A stretch of DNA of 64,000 nucleotides, from assembly GCA_011009095.1 (NCBI GenBank), contig VTPC01008798.1, forward strand, positions 1 to 64,000, given 5' to 3'. A program made the translations under genes and the position numbers. This document shows, piece by piece, positions 43,729-56,488 of the stretch. The notes beneath the pieces are model-generated. The model saw only the letters and a program-made list of their open reading frames with translations, did no database searches and was not told the origin of the DNA. The stretch's first letter is position 1. Every line of letters begins with the position of its first letter. The DNA is from Ignelater luminosus (taxonomy: Eukaryota > Arthropoda > Insecta > Coleoptera > Elateridae).

Positions 43729-44950
43729 GATTTTTGTTAAACGATTTTGTTAAAAATTTAGTTAATGTAATAGTTGCAGTATTGCATATACTAATTTGTT
43801 CGAGTTAGTATAAAAAACCATAGCAAGAATACATAAGCCGTTGTCAAATGTTATGTTGACAAATAAATATTGTTTATTTGGAAATTATATTGTTTCATTG
43901 TATTGCCTGACGAAAAAACCGTTAAAACAAGCATTGTACTTATGCAACCAAACAAAGCGATGTAATTTATAAATAAATAATGAACCTTTTGTATGGTCGA
44001 AACACTGCTCTTCTATTTTATAGGTTTAGTCTATGATCAGAGACGAACTGAGACACTAACAAACAAACCCTTCAGTAAAAATGTTACAACCAATCTTAGT
44101 CTTTCTTTAAATACACTCGTAATAGAAATTCTCAGAAGAAGGAGAATAACCGTGTTTGGACAGATAATCTTCTGGATTATCAATAAACCGAAGCTATCGA
44201 CAGTGTTAGACGAAATGCGCGCTAGTCTTGAATACAGTTTGCAAAATCACTTACAAAAGTTTACCATTGGCAGAAGGAGGACCATGTACAAGACATGACT
44301 ACTGTTGGGCTTATTCGTGCAAGTGTCTTGTCTAGATATCAGTCAGAGGTTAGAGGACATAGTAGATTGGATAAAGTACTACCTAGCACAAACGCAAAAC
44401 ACACTCATTCTCTTGCTCGTTTAAGTATGGCACATTAAAAATTAAACCTTGATGATGAATAGAATACCTTTGGTGTGGAATACAGCAGCAGTAGTAGAAG
44501 TTTGAAACTGAAGTAGAGACTTTTAGGCAGAGTTGCCAGACGTTCAGGCTAAAAATTCCGCAAAAACGCTTTTGAAATTACCGTACAAGCCATAAAATTA
44601 CTGTATCTTTATTTAGTTTCAGTGAATTTTATCTAAGAAAATAAAATCATTATTTAAAAAAAAAAATAGAATTATTGTGATAACCAAAACATGCTTTAAA
44701 TTAAAAAAAAACCACAGTGAAGCTACCAATTTCAGAAAGGCAATTTCAAAATTAGCAATTGTCGTGAGTAAATTATCGAATACTTTAATTCAGAGTAGGA
44801 ATCTTGCGATCGCGCGCTTTATCCTTTGAGTTTATTATTACCACTACGTACGTCCGCTGCACAACTAGATTATTATAAATAAATAATAATGTGTAGAATA
44901 TTTTTATTAGTTTATTATTCACTCACAATGAATACAATAAAATTTAATCG
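43729..44950. other. possible Gypsy 3' LTR region, then AT-rich DNA
   Basis: Directly after the Gypsy polyprotein, 43810-43890 has a TATAAAA word and an AATAAA word about 50 bp apart, as in an LTR. No matching 5' LTR was found, so the call is tentative. The rest to 44950 is without a recognised gene. Confidence 0.3.
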
Positions 44951-44959
44951 TATATTGGT

Positions 44960-46520
44960 TGTGCACAATCGACAGAAATATGGCAAATGGTAAAGGGTTT
45001 GAAAACAGACAATAGAGAAAGGGTACTGTTTCTAGTAACAATGGAGAAATGGAAGGACTGTAATAGCACATTATTGGTTGAACAAAAACAGAAATTTTTA
45101 AATGTTAACGAGGAAGACGCGCTTGCAGCGACTGAAATCAACCCAGATTTGATAAACTTAGAAGAGGTAAAGGAAAGTATTAGAAAAATGAAAAATAATC
45201 GAGCGCTGGGACCTGGCAACTTAAATATTAAATTACTCAGGAGCGGAGGAGTAGCACTGCATGAAAGAGTTATGAACTTGATGAATCTTTGTCTACAGAA
45301 ACGAAAAACTCTTAAAGAATGGAAGATTAGTTATATCTCATCAATATATAAAAAGGAGGACCGGAAAAATCTAGGAATAATCTCAGAAGATCAAAGCGGC
45401 TTTACACCTGGCCGTTCATGTACTGACAACCTTCTTATATTACAACAACTGATGGAAAAGAAAATTGGAAAAAATGACGAGGTGCATATTACGTTCATCT
45501 ACTTAAAAGCTTATGATAATGTATCAAGACAAAAATTATGGCAATCTTTGAAACTGAGTGGAACGACAAGACACGCTATCGAAATGATTCAAGAACTGTA
45601 CGAAAATAACATAGCCTATGTCAAAATTGGAAATAGCCTCTCAAGTCTGATAAAAACGACTAAGGATTTTAGACTGCTGCCTTTCTCCATTACTATTCAA
45701 TATCTATACAAAAACAGCACTGAAAAGATAGAAGCGTACATGTATGGGAATGGGCATTCCTATCAATAATGACCATCTTTTCACACTTAGTTTTGCCGAC
45801 GCCCAGGCAGCATTAGCCCAAGATTCATACGACATAGAGTTTATGTTAAAAACACTACATTCAGAATACAAAAAATGGGGATTGGAAGTCAGTCTAGAAA
45901 AAACTGAATACTTAGTGATACACTCAGATGCCAGATTTGATGTTTTTATTAGTGACGAAGTGCAAGTAAAGGAAGCAGAGAAATTCAAATATTTAAGAGT
46001 TATAGTAGATAGAATGGAAATGGGAAAGAAGTAAATACACCAAAGAATGCAAAAAGCTAGAAGGATCATAGGAGCCCTCAACTCAATATGGTGGGATAAA
46101 CAAATAAGTAAAAGGAATAAAAAAAGGTTATGGTGGAATCGGTACTCGTTTATGGCAGTGAAGTCTAGACAACTAGAGAAGAGGAGAAAAGAAAGTTAAC
46201 TGCGATTGAAATGGATTACCTACGGAGAAGTGCTAGGATATCAAGAATAGAGAATAGACGAAATGAGAAAATCAGAGATATGGCAGCTAGAGAAACGGTA
46301 GTGGAAAGAATAGAAAATCGGGGTCTTAAATGGTTTGGCTATTTGTTAAGAATGGAAGATACGAGATGGCCCAAACGTTTGTTTATATGGAACCCACCAA
46401 GTAAAAGAAAAAAAAGGACACTCACGAAAATCATGGAACAAAGGCATTAGAACAGCAATGAGAGACCGGGATATGAAAATATGGCACAGGATCGAGAGAT
46501 TTGGGTTTGGGATTGGGTAG
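44960..46520 (+). pseudogene. RTE-like LINE reverse transcriptase, broken, catalytic Asp lost
   Basis: The frame 44987-45769 reads FLNVNEEDALAATEINPDL, then IRKMKNNRALGPGNLNIKLL, ISSIYKKEDRKN, a shortened link, and EDQSGFTPGRSCTDNLLIL, then FIYLKAYDNVSRQKLWQSL. These are RT blocks; the segment holding YRGI is deleted. 45744-46034 continues with GMGIPINNDHLFTLSFADAQ: the catalytic FADD is FADA, with GCC (45801-45803) in place of the second Asp codon. Then come EYKKWGLEVSLEKTEYL and EKFKYLRVIVD. 46211-46519 has MDYLRRSARISRIENRRNEK, GLKWFGYLLRMEDTRWP, and after a frameshift SWNKGIRTAMRDRD to a stop. No endonuclease part remains, so it is 5'-truncated. Confidence 0.8.
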
Positions 46521-47790
46521 GCAGTGACTGGCTGTATAGTTAGTGTACTGTGTATAGTTATTGCACATTATGTTGTACATAATTAATCCCAAAATGCATA
46601 TACTCACTCTCAATCAATATAACACTTAACAAAACTCTTTGTTATACTACATCTAAATCTAAATTATCTTTTAAGTGAATTTCTAAGTTTAAGTCTCCAT
46701 TAACATCACGTTTTATTTTTGTATTACCGTACAGTATTTCTGAAGTCATTTTTCTTATCATTCTCTGTTTGGTTCAGAAATGATACAGTCACCTTTCACC
46801 TGATCGTTTTATACATTCTTTACTTAACAGTAAACTATTTGTTGTTTTGGTGACTAATTTATTCCCCGATTTAACTTTAATACTATTAGTAATACTTATA
46901 ATATTAACTATCGTGGCACGCGTTTTGTACGTTTTAATGCTAGTTGTTTCGCTATTTGTGAATCTGGGAAAGTATTTGCCAGAATTGGTGAGACATGATC
47001 CATCGTTAAGAATGAAATGTTGTGTTCAGCTGCTTTCACTTCATCTTCTGCTTGTAATGACAATCCAGATTGTATAAAATTTTGTAACACTGATAACTGA
47101 TTAGTTGTTTTCTGTTTTGTGTTGCTTTTGTGTTTATCTAAATTTATATGTTTTTTTATCGAAGATAATTTTGTCACAAATTGCTTTTTGCAAAGTACCC
47201 ATTGTGTATATTATTTACTACAGGGTGTAACCACATTCGAAAGTTGCAGTTGTCTACTAATGATTTTTTAGATTTCTAAAGCAAATATAGTGTCAGAAAA
47301 TTTAAAATACAAATTATATTATGGTTTGATTACCTGTGCTTTCTGACGATTCTGATTCTGATTCTTACTCTTGTGTATTTTTCTCTTCTGTCTACAGCTT
47401 GTATCAGTTGTATCTAAAAAAAATGAATAAGAAGAAGCACATTTATACTTGAACTTTAAAATTCTATTTAATCTGGAAAATTATTTACCACAAATCTACC
47501 CTCAAAAGATCTTACAGAATGCGTATAGTAATAATGTGTTGCCCATATCGTACAACTGTATCAAAATATCGTACGCTGCTTTGATGTATGGGAAGTTATA
47601 CGAATACGCTTATTTAAAAAAGACAGTAATTGCGTTGCAAAATTCATGACTTAACCGGAACCACTACCGCTGAAATAAGAAAATGACGAAGATTTCATAG
47701 GTTAACGAGCTAAGCCAACTTTGGAAAAATCATGTTTAACGAATATAATTCTTAATTCAAGAATCATAAGAAACACTACATAAATTCTGT
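46521..47790. other. AT-rich DNA, no gene seen
   Basis: Opposed open frames of 76 and 89 codons overlap at 46847-47177 and show no motif. A lone ctacagggtgtaac word lies at 47218; no inverted partner was found. Confidence 0.45.
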
Positions 47791-47799
47791 AGAAAGACA

Positions 47800-49745
47800 G
47801 GCAAAAGGCGGAAGAGTGTAATACAAGAGCATGAAAAAATCTTTTTTCTCAAATGGAATTTGGCAGTTGTCTCCTTTACAAAATTTTATGAGGATATCAT
47901 TCACGTCTGCGCTTTTACCATTCTTCTTACTGTCAATTGCTTTCTGGATTTCCTTCATTGTCATTTCGTCTTGGTTTATGTTCAGCGGCTCGCTTCTCTC
48001 TAGTTCATCTATATTTCTTCTTTCTTTCTTCTTGTACATTTTAGCAAAGTATTCTGTCCATCTTTTTCTGATGTCGCCTTCGCTTTTGAGTATTCTATTA
48101 ATTGGCTTGGTTCTTTTCTCCGTAATTTTTTTTGTTATTTCTATAGGTATTTTATATCTCTTCTTTGGGCTGCTTTCGTTGCTTCTTCTAACAGGTTTTC
48201 AAGGTAGTTTCTCGTGTCTTTTCTTGTCCTCTTCTTTACTTCTATGTTTTTATTCCAATATTTTTTATGTATTTGGTTTTTTTTTTGTTTCGTCTTCTGT
48301 ATTCAACCATTTCCTTTTTATTCTTCTCTTCTCTTCGATTCTATTAAACGTAGCGTTTGTTATTCATGGTTTTTGTTTTTCGACTTTGTGTTCAAATTGT
48401 TTTTTCCCCCTTTTTTTTACTGCGTCTTCAAAATGTTGCCAAATGTTCTCCACCGAAAGGTTTCTAAGTGGGTTAATTTTTCCGATATTCTTTTGCATGT
48501 TCTTCTTATACTCCCCCAGTATTTCTTCATTTTTTTTTTTAATTTGGCAACATTAAATTTCATGCATAGCGGTAGGATGTGGTTACTCTTCAAGCTTATT
48601 TTTATTTTGGCTCTAAGAAGTTGATGGTCTGTTCCTACATCTGCACCCCTCATCACTCTTGTATCTTGTAGGGAGTTCCTTCATGTTCTTTCAATCATTA
48701 TATGGTCAATTTTATTTCTATAGATACCTGCAAGTGATATCCAAGTTGCTTTGTGATTGTCGTTGTGTTTGAACAAGGTACCCGCAATAACTAAATTATT
48801 TGTCAGGTAGAAGTTTACTAGTCTACGGTCATTTTCGTAAATTTTCCCCATTTCATGTTTTGATGTTTTCCTTGCCTTCATTGTCTTTACCCACTTTTGC
48901 ATTTATATCGCCCATTAATAATTTTCTGATCCTCGGTTGTTTGCGTTGCATAATCTCTCAGTTTGCTTGGAGTTCCTCATAAAAGGTATCTTTAATTTGA
49001 TCGTCTTTATCATGTGTAGGACTATAGACCTCTATAATAGTTATATTTCTATGTTTTGATTAATTGATTTATCTATCATAATAGCTAGTCCTCTTTCTTT
49101 TTTTGCGGTTTCGTCTCTACATCCTGAGTAGAGTATTAGGTTTCCATTTGCAAGTGTCATATCTTAATCTTTTACTTTGTCATTTCTCTTGAGATTTGTT
49201 CGGCTTTGCTTATTTCGGCCATTGTTTGAACGTTCCAGCAGCCCAGAAAGAATTTAGATTTGTCTCCTATTATATTTACTTGTTTTTTTTGTAGCATATT
49301 CGATTCGTTGTTCTTGTTCGTTGCCCGTTTCACCACCTCTTTCTCTGTTTTTGTTCTTTGTGTCGGTTTTATAGTGGTGTATTTTGGTAGTTTTTTGGAA
49401 TTTCTTTTAGGATGTGCTTGTCTTTGTTCCATTTCCATATTTGCCTTTGTATAGTAATCCTTTAGCATCCGGGTTTGACTTAGTCGCCTTTGCTTATTTC
49501 TTCTGTTGTTCTATTTCGGATTTCGCGTTGTATACGCATCTCTTCTTCTGTTAGATCGTTGTTTATATATACGTGTTCATGTTTAATCAGTCTCAGTTTC
49601 GTTTTGTTTAGAATGATCTTGTTTTTATCTTCCTTGCTTCCTGATTTTACCATACATGTTCTATTTTCCAATTTATAAGTCTCTTCCATTTTTACTTGTT
49701 TGTATAATTTGTAAACCAAGACCTTTTCAGGTCTTTGCAATGAAG
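47800..49745 (-). pseudogene. RTE-like LINE: ORF1 piece and CFDP2-like endonuclease, 3'-truncated
   Basis: On the minus strand 49740-49480 gives an ORF1-like piece ending HVYINNDLTEEEMRIQREI. After a frameshift, 49468-49172 leads to FFLGCWNVQTMAEISKAEQI, the start of an APE-type endonuclease. 48925-48680 reads LLMGDINAKVGKDNEGKE, RLVNFYLTNNLVIAGTLF and IYRNKIDHIMI; 48656-48600 reads MMRGADVGTDHQLLRAKIKI, with the Asp-His pair of the active site. 48040-47850 holds KKKERRNIDELE then EIQKAIDSKKNGKSADVNDI, the beginning of reverse transcriptase. After that the match stops, so the 3' part is lost. A long frame on the opposite strand is only a shadow. Same family as the copy at 10.4-13.4 kb. Confidence 0.8.
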
Positions 49746-52700
49746 TAAATAATATCCTAGGCGTGAAATAACCAAATGATGAGGATTCCTTTAGATCTTA
49801 TTTTTTCAAGAGATAAACTTGAAACAGCGAAACAAAAATACTCTTTTTACAGCAGAAGGTCTATTGCAATCTCTCGTAATACTCCCGTTTTGAAAGATAT
49901 TAAATCGGTTTTTCCGGTGTACCAAAAGGTTGCATACAAAAAAAAATAAACAGATATTTCAATTTTGCACGTTTCTCAAAAAGGGGCGATTTCACGAAAA
50001 TCGCGGAAAATTAGAAAAGCATCCTTTAATGAACCTTTAAACATATCTCAGGCTGGTATTAAAGTAAAGCGCAAAGACGTTCTGAACATCTTTGATGATG
50101 CTACTTTAGTACACATGTCTATCTGAACTTTCTAAACTGGCTTGTCCTCTACGACTTTGTACAACCTTTATGAAACACCCTGCGTTGTTCACAATAAATT
50201 CGTTGGATCGTACTGTATAAAATAAACGCGAGTAAACAAAAATATTTTTAAAACCCTAAAAATAATTCTACGAACTTCTTTGGAAAATTTATGATAAAAT
50301 AAGTTCACAATCCTTTTAATTTCTTTTGCCAAAAGATCAGATATTATTCACCTTCATGAGTGATATGTACATTTTATAAATATAAAAATTCAACTGAATA
50401 ACGGTATTTTATGAAAGAAATGGTTGGTTTGTGTATATTTATAAAGTGCTTCTTCTGTTTGTCCCTCTTTCGTTTTTAATATCGTATGATAACATATTAA
50501 AAAAGAAAGAAAAGCTTATACGTGAAAAAATGTTTGAAATAGAAGGTTATTTGCTTATTCACCATGTTTACCGCAGTGCATATAGCTGCTGCCATTATTC
50601 ACACCTTTTTGGCATATTTCCAAGTGAAATCGAGAGATGAGAATTCTTTCTAATACACAATGCGAATTTTCTCTCTGCACATTTTTTAACAAAAACTCTA
50701 TGACGTCACTGTATTCGTTTTTAGAAAAGTTGGATTTTATTGCTTTTACGTTATACACATTCCATGTATAATATTATTAAACAGCAATAATGTAAAAGTC
50801 TTTGAAGGTTATTTTTGAACAGAATTTTGTTTATTTTAAAAATAAGCGGAAATGAATTAATTATACCTAGTCCGTGAGATTTCGAACTGATGATAGAAGG
50901 AAACAAAATAACTTGACAAAGACAAAGTTTTTAATTTCGTCCGTTCTCTTTCATCAAACCTTTTTGTCATCGTAGACTCTTGGTTTATTTAGCTGAACCC
51001 AATACATTTATAAAAACGTTCAAGCATTTTAATACTTTTGCAAATCATAAAAGTATTAAAGAGATGCAAAAATCTGTTTATCAGTATGACGTCATGTTCA
51101 CTTAAATCCATAGAGAAAAATAAACTCTTAATTAGATTAAACCAGTCTGACTTCTATGCTCGAAAATACGCATAGAATAGCGTTGTGACCGTTAAATGCA
51201 AGAATAACGGGGTTATTTGTGACTACATTCAAAATTTTTCCCTTTCTGATGAGAACTTGTAGCATTTTACAAAAGAAAAAAGCTCAATGTAAGCTGCTTT
51301 ACAGAAAATCCAATTAGGTTCTAACAAGCCTCTTGGGCATGCCGGAGGCTCTTTGGATAGATCTGGAGCTTGTCAAAAATGATCTATTTAAGAGTCAGAT
51401 CCATATTTATGCAGTTATTTTGTTTTGAGTGATAGACCAAAACAGTAAAACCGAAGAAAAGATGAAAAAAACTTTAGTCTTTAAAAAACCAACTGAGTTA
51501 AGGCGAAGGCAGCATGCTTCCAAATGCCTATTTGAAGTGATCATTGATTCAAGATAGATAATAGAGCAAGCATGGAAGTTGTTGATTATAATTCCAAACC
51601 AGCAAAATTGGTAGGTGTTGCTCTATTTATCTTTCAAGCCGAAATGCAATATGGATCTTTACATCAAAGAATGTAAAAGTAAATAACTGTGACGGGCTAA
51701 GATCTTATCAGAAAACCATGCAGTTTTAAAGGATCTCAAACCCCAGGCTTTTGAGTCAAAAAGTGCCTGAAGCAGCAAATGATTCTTAAAGTAACTAGCA
51801 AAAGGTATGGGCGCCAGGGCATTAGAAAAATTGAAAATAGCAAAGAATTGGAACTGGAAAAACATTCCTGTTCAAAGACAAGCACACGGTTCTCAAACGC
51901 GGCAACATCTAAGATATCAAAACTATGCGGTACAGGCTTTGTCTTAGTACTGTTTCCCGGTTGTTTAGCCTGAGGAATGTTGTTTGTGGAAAATGTCTGC
52001 TTTTTAGTCTTCATGAAACTGCACAAAACTTTCTCGAAAAGATTTATTCTCCTCTCGTTCTTTTCTTAGAATATCTGGAGTTCAATGTCTTCAGAGATCT
52101 ATCTAGCACACACCAAGACTCCATTTTGCCTGTTTCGGTCTTTTAATCACTCGTTCTCTTTGCCGCGTTGAGGAGTCCTACTGGCTGACCAGACCATCAT
52201 TACGGTACGTTTCTCAAGGTACTTTTAGCTCAGCAGCTGATAGCATGCAAAGAAACTCTTTCATGGTTTTTGATTTTCTAAATTCCTTGTTCTAGCAGTA
52301 TAATTAGTGACTGTGACCTGTAGGTGTGCTTTATCTAAGTTTCTACACACATGGCTGTGGGTTGTCAGAAAGTGGTGACTCATTTTAAACATACTGCTCT
52401 TCCTTCATACTGCAGAGGATAATATTAATAATATTTCCTCCTGTAATATGACAATTGTCGGTTCGTATCTAGGAATGATTTACATTGCGTGTTGTTTCCG
52501 CTGCTCCTCATCCTATTGTGCTATCGTACCCAAAAAGCATCTGTCTTCTGAGTCCTTTTGGTGAATGTGGTTGTTTGTAAATTAGGTATACAAATCTTAG
52601 TACAACCTATCTCACGCTACCTGTACTTTCTACGGAATTAATCTGAGGCTAATTTTAACTATAATGCAGGGCATTGCTTCTTATTAGAAGGTTTAGAAGC

Positions 52701-55700
52701 GTCCCACCCACCGGTAACATATCTTTTCAGAAACATTAATACTGTTTTTAGCTGGTATGTAGGTTTTCCTGATCTAGTCTATTTATTTTTACCTTTAAGC
52801 GTAGCCTGTCAAAGAGATTTAAAGTTCTCCCAAAGATACTTCAGCCTGCATCCTTATTTGTCCTTCTTGGTCTGCCTTCCTAGATTTTGCAAAGTTTTTA
52901 GGCATTACTGTGTCGAAACCGTCAAAAGAGCGACGGTTGCAGGCCTTATTCAGTCTTAAGAAGCACTGCTTATTTAGTTGTTGTCCTATAGGATCTTCTG
53001 TTTATTAGTAATTTTATTGATAAGCTTGAAAAGGCGACATAACGAACCCTTTAAAGATACTTCTCTTTCTCTCCTTCGAATTAAATTCGGTCAATATATT
53101 GTAGCATTCGGATTTTGATCCTTCCTATACCCTTTTTTAATAGGTAAAACACCATATCTTCATGATCTTGCTTTACTTGACATTTCATTGTTTGATCTTC
53201 CTTTCAAGTTTTCTATCCTCTTTAGATGTAATGACGTAGGTCGATATCATTTATGTTCTTTAGTCTCGATATGTTGTCTCACTGCAATGGCAAGTTGGGC
53301 TCTCGGTAATTTAGAGTTCTTTTCGTCCATTCGTTAGAAGTTGTAATCGATAGGGCAAAAGAGCAGCAGACGCTATTATCTTTATGAATGTATTTTACCT
53401 TACAAAATATTCTCATTGTCTTTCAAAAAAAGTTCTTTAATCTCTTGCTATATCAAAAAATTGAATTTGGCTTGAATTGTTTGCCAGAAACTTTCGGCGA
53501 AAGAAATTCAAATGTTTATTATTTTTCTTTGAAGTACTATCATATAAAGGAAGAGACGAATGCAACCTCGTGATATCTATGTATTTATCAATACACGATA
53601 TTTAGCACCCAGATAAAGACTAAACACAATCTGTAAATAGCAGAAGACGCAAAATTAAACCATAAGATACATCTTTAAGAGGATGGAAGAGCGGCTGTCT
53701 TATTGTGTAGCAAACGCAAAATAAGTAAAAACACAAAAAAGTAAATGCAACAAAATACTTGTTCTGCTAATTCTGGCATTAAACTAAAAGATTTAGTAGA
53801 CAGCGAATTTCTCTGAGAGCACAAATGCAAACTTCTTGAAAATATTGACAAAGAGATCTTTTCATTTATTTATTTGAGATTTATAAATTAAAATATCAAA
53901 AGAGGAATATTTTACCATTTATTTTAAAAGATAGTAATTTGTCGTGTAAACAAGTTTTTGGAAAATGTAGAGCTCTTTATAAAGAATACTTTGTGCTTGC
54001 TGCCTACGAGATTTTAGAAAAAAGAATGAAGGTGTTGTGCAGATTGCAAAATGTTTTATATTAGGCTATTGTGGCATTGTTAAAGTATATGAAGCATTTC
54101 TGAGCATGGCGCTTGTAAATCTCATTAAAATTAATTAAAGTTGGAAACTACAGTGCAGTGCACATTCAGTTTATTTAGTTTAGAAAGCAAATAATTCATG
54201 CTGCAGTTTAAGTGTGAATTCACCAGAGTCTAATGTTCACATTAGTTAAATTTAGCGCAAATATATTATACAACATCTAGGTAAAAATTGTTAAGCTCCT
54301 AGCAAAAGCTGCTCGGTAATAGGCAGAGAAGTGACAGAATAAAAGGCCCGTATACATGAGCATCAACGTCATTAAAGTTGATTTTAAACATACATTAGAT
54401 GAGTTGATGATTAGAAGATATTTTTTCGAAAAAACACCTGTTTACATGTTTATTTTATGATTTTTTATTTTTAACCAAGTCGGCCTAGATTATCATATGC
54501 GCCTACGTAGAAATCACGTGGGTGTAAACTATCGGTGTATAAAAATATAATGTCATATATATGTATGTATAATGGGAGAGTCACTGGGCTTTTGAGTATG
54601 TGGACACTGTATCTTTAAAGACGTGCCAGTTGACACACACCATCTAAATTCTTGAAGGAAAATTAATTTTTAAAGAAGTTTTCCTTTCCGCTCCCTCTTG
54701 AAATTTCAGTGAACCTTAGAAGTATCACTGCAGTTAATAGTTCAAGTGCAAGTTGAATTTAAAAGAAAAGTTAGGATTATTAATAATTTTGTGTTACATC
54801 ATCAACCCTTTCTAATTGATTGTAAGTACTTTCGTAGTTATATTTGAGAAAATTTTATTATTGTATTTTTCTCATGATTAATTGGAATTATGAATTACCG
54901 TGGTGATATTTTAGAAAATTAATATAAATATTTGTTAGGATTCTTTAAAAAAAGGTTTTTTAATTATCCACATTTATCTTGCAATTAGGTGTTTTTAAAT
55001 AAGCGCCATTATAGCGTCATAAAAATAACATTTAGCCCCGTAAAATTCCGCCAAAAAGCTTATTTTATTTTAGCAGTTTCACAAATATTGTCAAATGAAA
55101 AATAAACAGGTAAAAATAATACATAAAGAAACATTAATTTAAATAGAAATTTAACACTGGTGAAAAGCTTTTAAAATTACTGTAAATCTTATCTTCTCCT
55201 AATATCTCCAATTTAATTCAGATGAATGAAATGTACAAATTAAGATTGATTGTGATTCACAAATAAAACGTGAATGAGAAGATGAAGTTGGCAAGGGATT
55301 TTTTGGGTGGGTAGTAAAAACAGTACATCTATATGTCTAAACATGTACTAGAAAATAATTGTGTTAGAGTTACAAATGAATGACAATTAGACAGTGATAT
55401 GGGATGTAAAATGCCAAGAGGATATAAGAGTAACCTTAATTCTTTTTTTTTTGTAAAAACACAATAAATTTTATTTTTGTTAGCTCCGTGAGGGAATACT
55501 GCCATCAAAGGTGACGTTAAGAGAGCAAACAATTTCCACAAATATAAAAACAATATAAAATAAAATAAACAATGTTATTTACTGAATTTCTGATAAAAAT
55601 TATTATCTCGTAAAACCTGAAATTTTATTAGTTTCAGCTTTAGAAAATGTAGAAAATTTTAGTTGTTTCATAAAGAAATTATTTATAGGCAGCATGTTTA

Positions 55701-56440
55701 TTAATATTAAATTACTTTTACCCTTTTATTTTCATTTTAGGTTACGACTGCTTTTTACTAGTTATTAATCTGTTTTTAACTTATAGCGTCGCGTTACTAA
55801 TATTTTTCTATTTTGATTGAAACTATCACCGCTAGTTACTATAATTAGTAAATTTGAAAAATAATTTGTCATTACAAAGTATTAGATTTAAGCTCGATTA
55901 AGATTCGTTTGTCTATCCAAAATACCAAAAAGTTAGACTAAGCTAAATTTAAAATTAGAGGCGAGCTTTTTATAAAGTATCTAACAGTAAGTGTAATATG
56001 CCAGAAGTGAGCCGAAAAATAAACTTCATATAGCTAAATTTGTACAGATTCAAAAATCAAATTACACAAAAACCGTAATTAGATGAAATAAAAATTTAAA
56101 TGAAGCAGAAAAAACAATTAAAAGCATGTTCATCAATTTTAATGAGATGAACTAGTGGTCAACACAATTATGTGTAGGTAACTCTTGTTATAGCTCGTCT
56201 GTTGCACCTATTAGACAAATTAAGTAGCAATTGCAATTTTCTGTTTGATTTTTATGATTCAGATGTAAAAAATCTAGTTTTCTTATAAGAAAGGTGAAGA
56301 GTCAGTTTTAAAGGAAGTAATAAAGGTTGTTAATCTTTGATATGTACTAACGACATGCAAATCGGGAAAAATCAAAACAGATGTGTTTCTTGTAGAACTC
56401 TATGTACCATTAAGATATTCTTCGTACAGATGATTCATTG
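49746..56440. other. AT-rich DNA, no gene identified
   Basis: No protein family or RNA gene is recognised over 6.7 kb. A cagggtgtttcataaagg-like end (reversed) lies at about 50170-50187 without a partner. 51300-53400 is slightly more GC-rich and has several 60-96-codon frames on both strands, none with a motif; it may hold very old repeats. Confidence 0.4.
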
Positions 56441-56443
56441 TGT

Positions 56444-56488
56444 CATTGTGACCTTGTGTGACGAGGAGAACCGTCACAAGGTCACGGT
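56444..56488. promoter_or_regulatory. hairpin with everted AAGGTCA half-sites
   Basis: TGACCTT at 56449-56455 and AAGGTCA at 56478-56484 face away from each other, 22 bp apart. The sequence can fold as a stem (gtgaccttgtg against cacaaggtcac) with a small TG bulge. AAGGTCA is the core of insect orphan nuclear-receptor sites (FTZ-F1, ERR, HR39), but the base before CAAGG is A rather than the preferred pyrimidine. A regulatory role is only a guess. It could equally be the core of a small palindromic repeat. Confidence 0.3.

Noticed and set aside
47831..48556. 241-codon plus-strand open frame rich in Phe, Ser and Leu
   Set aside because: It is the complement of the A-rich RTE-like LINE on the minus strand. 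Its hydrophobic composition follows from the reverse strand's Lys/Asn/Glu codons.
52821..53000. 60-codon minus-strand open stretch (LNKQCFLRLNKACNRRSF region)
   Set aside because: No family recognised, no start codon context, and the length is within chance.
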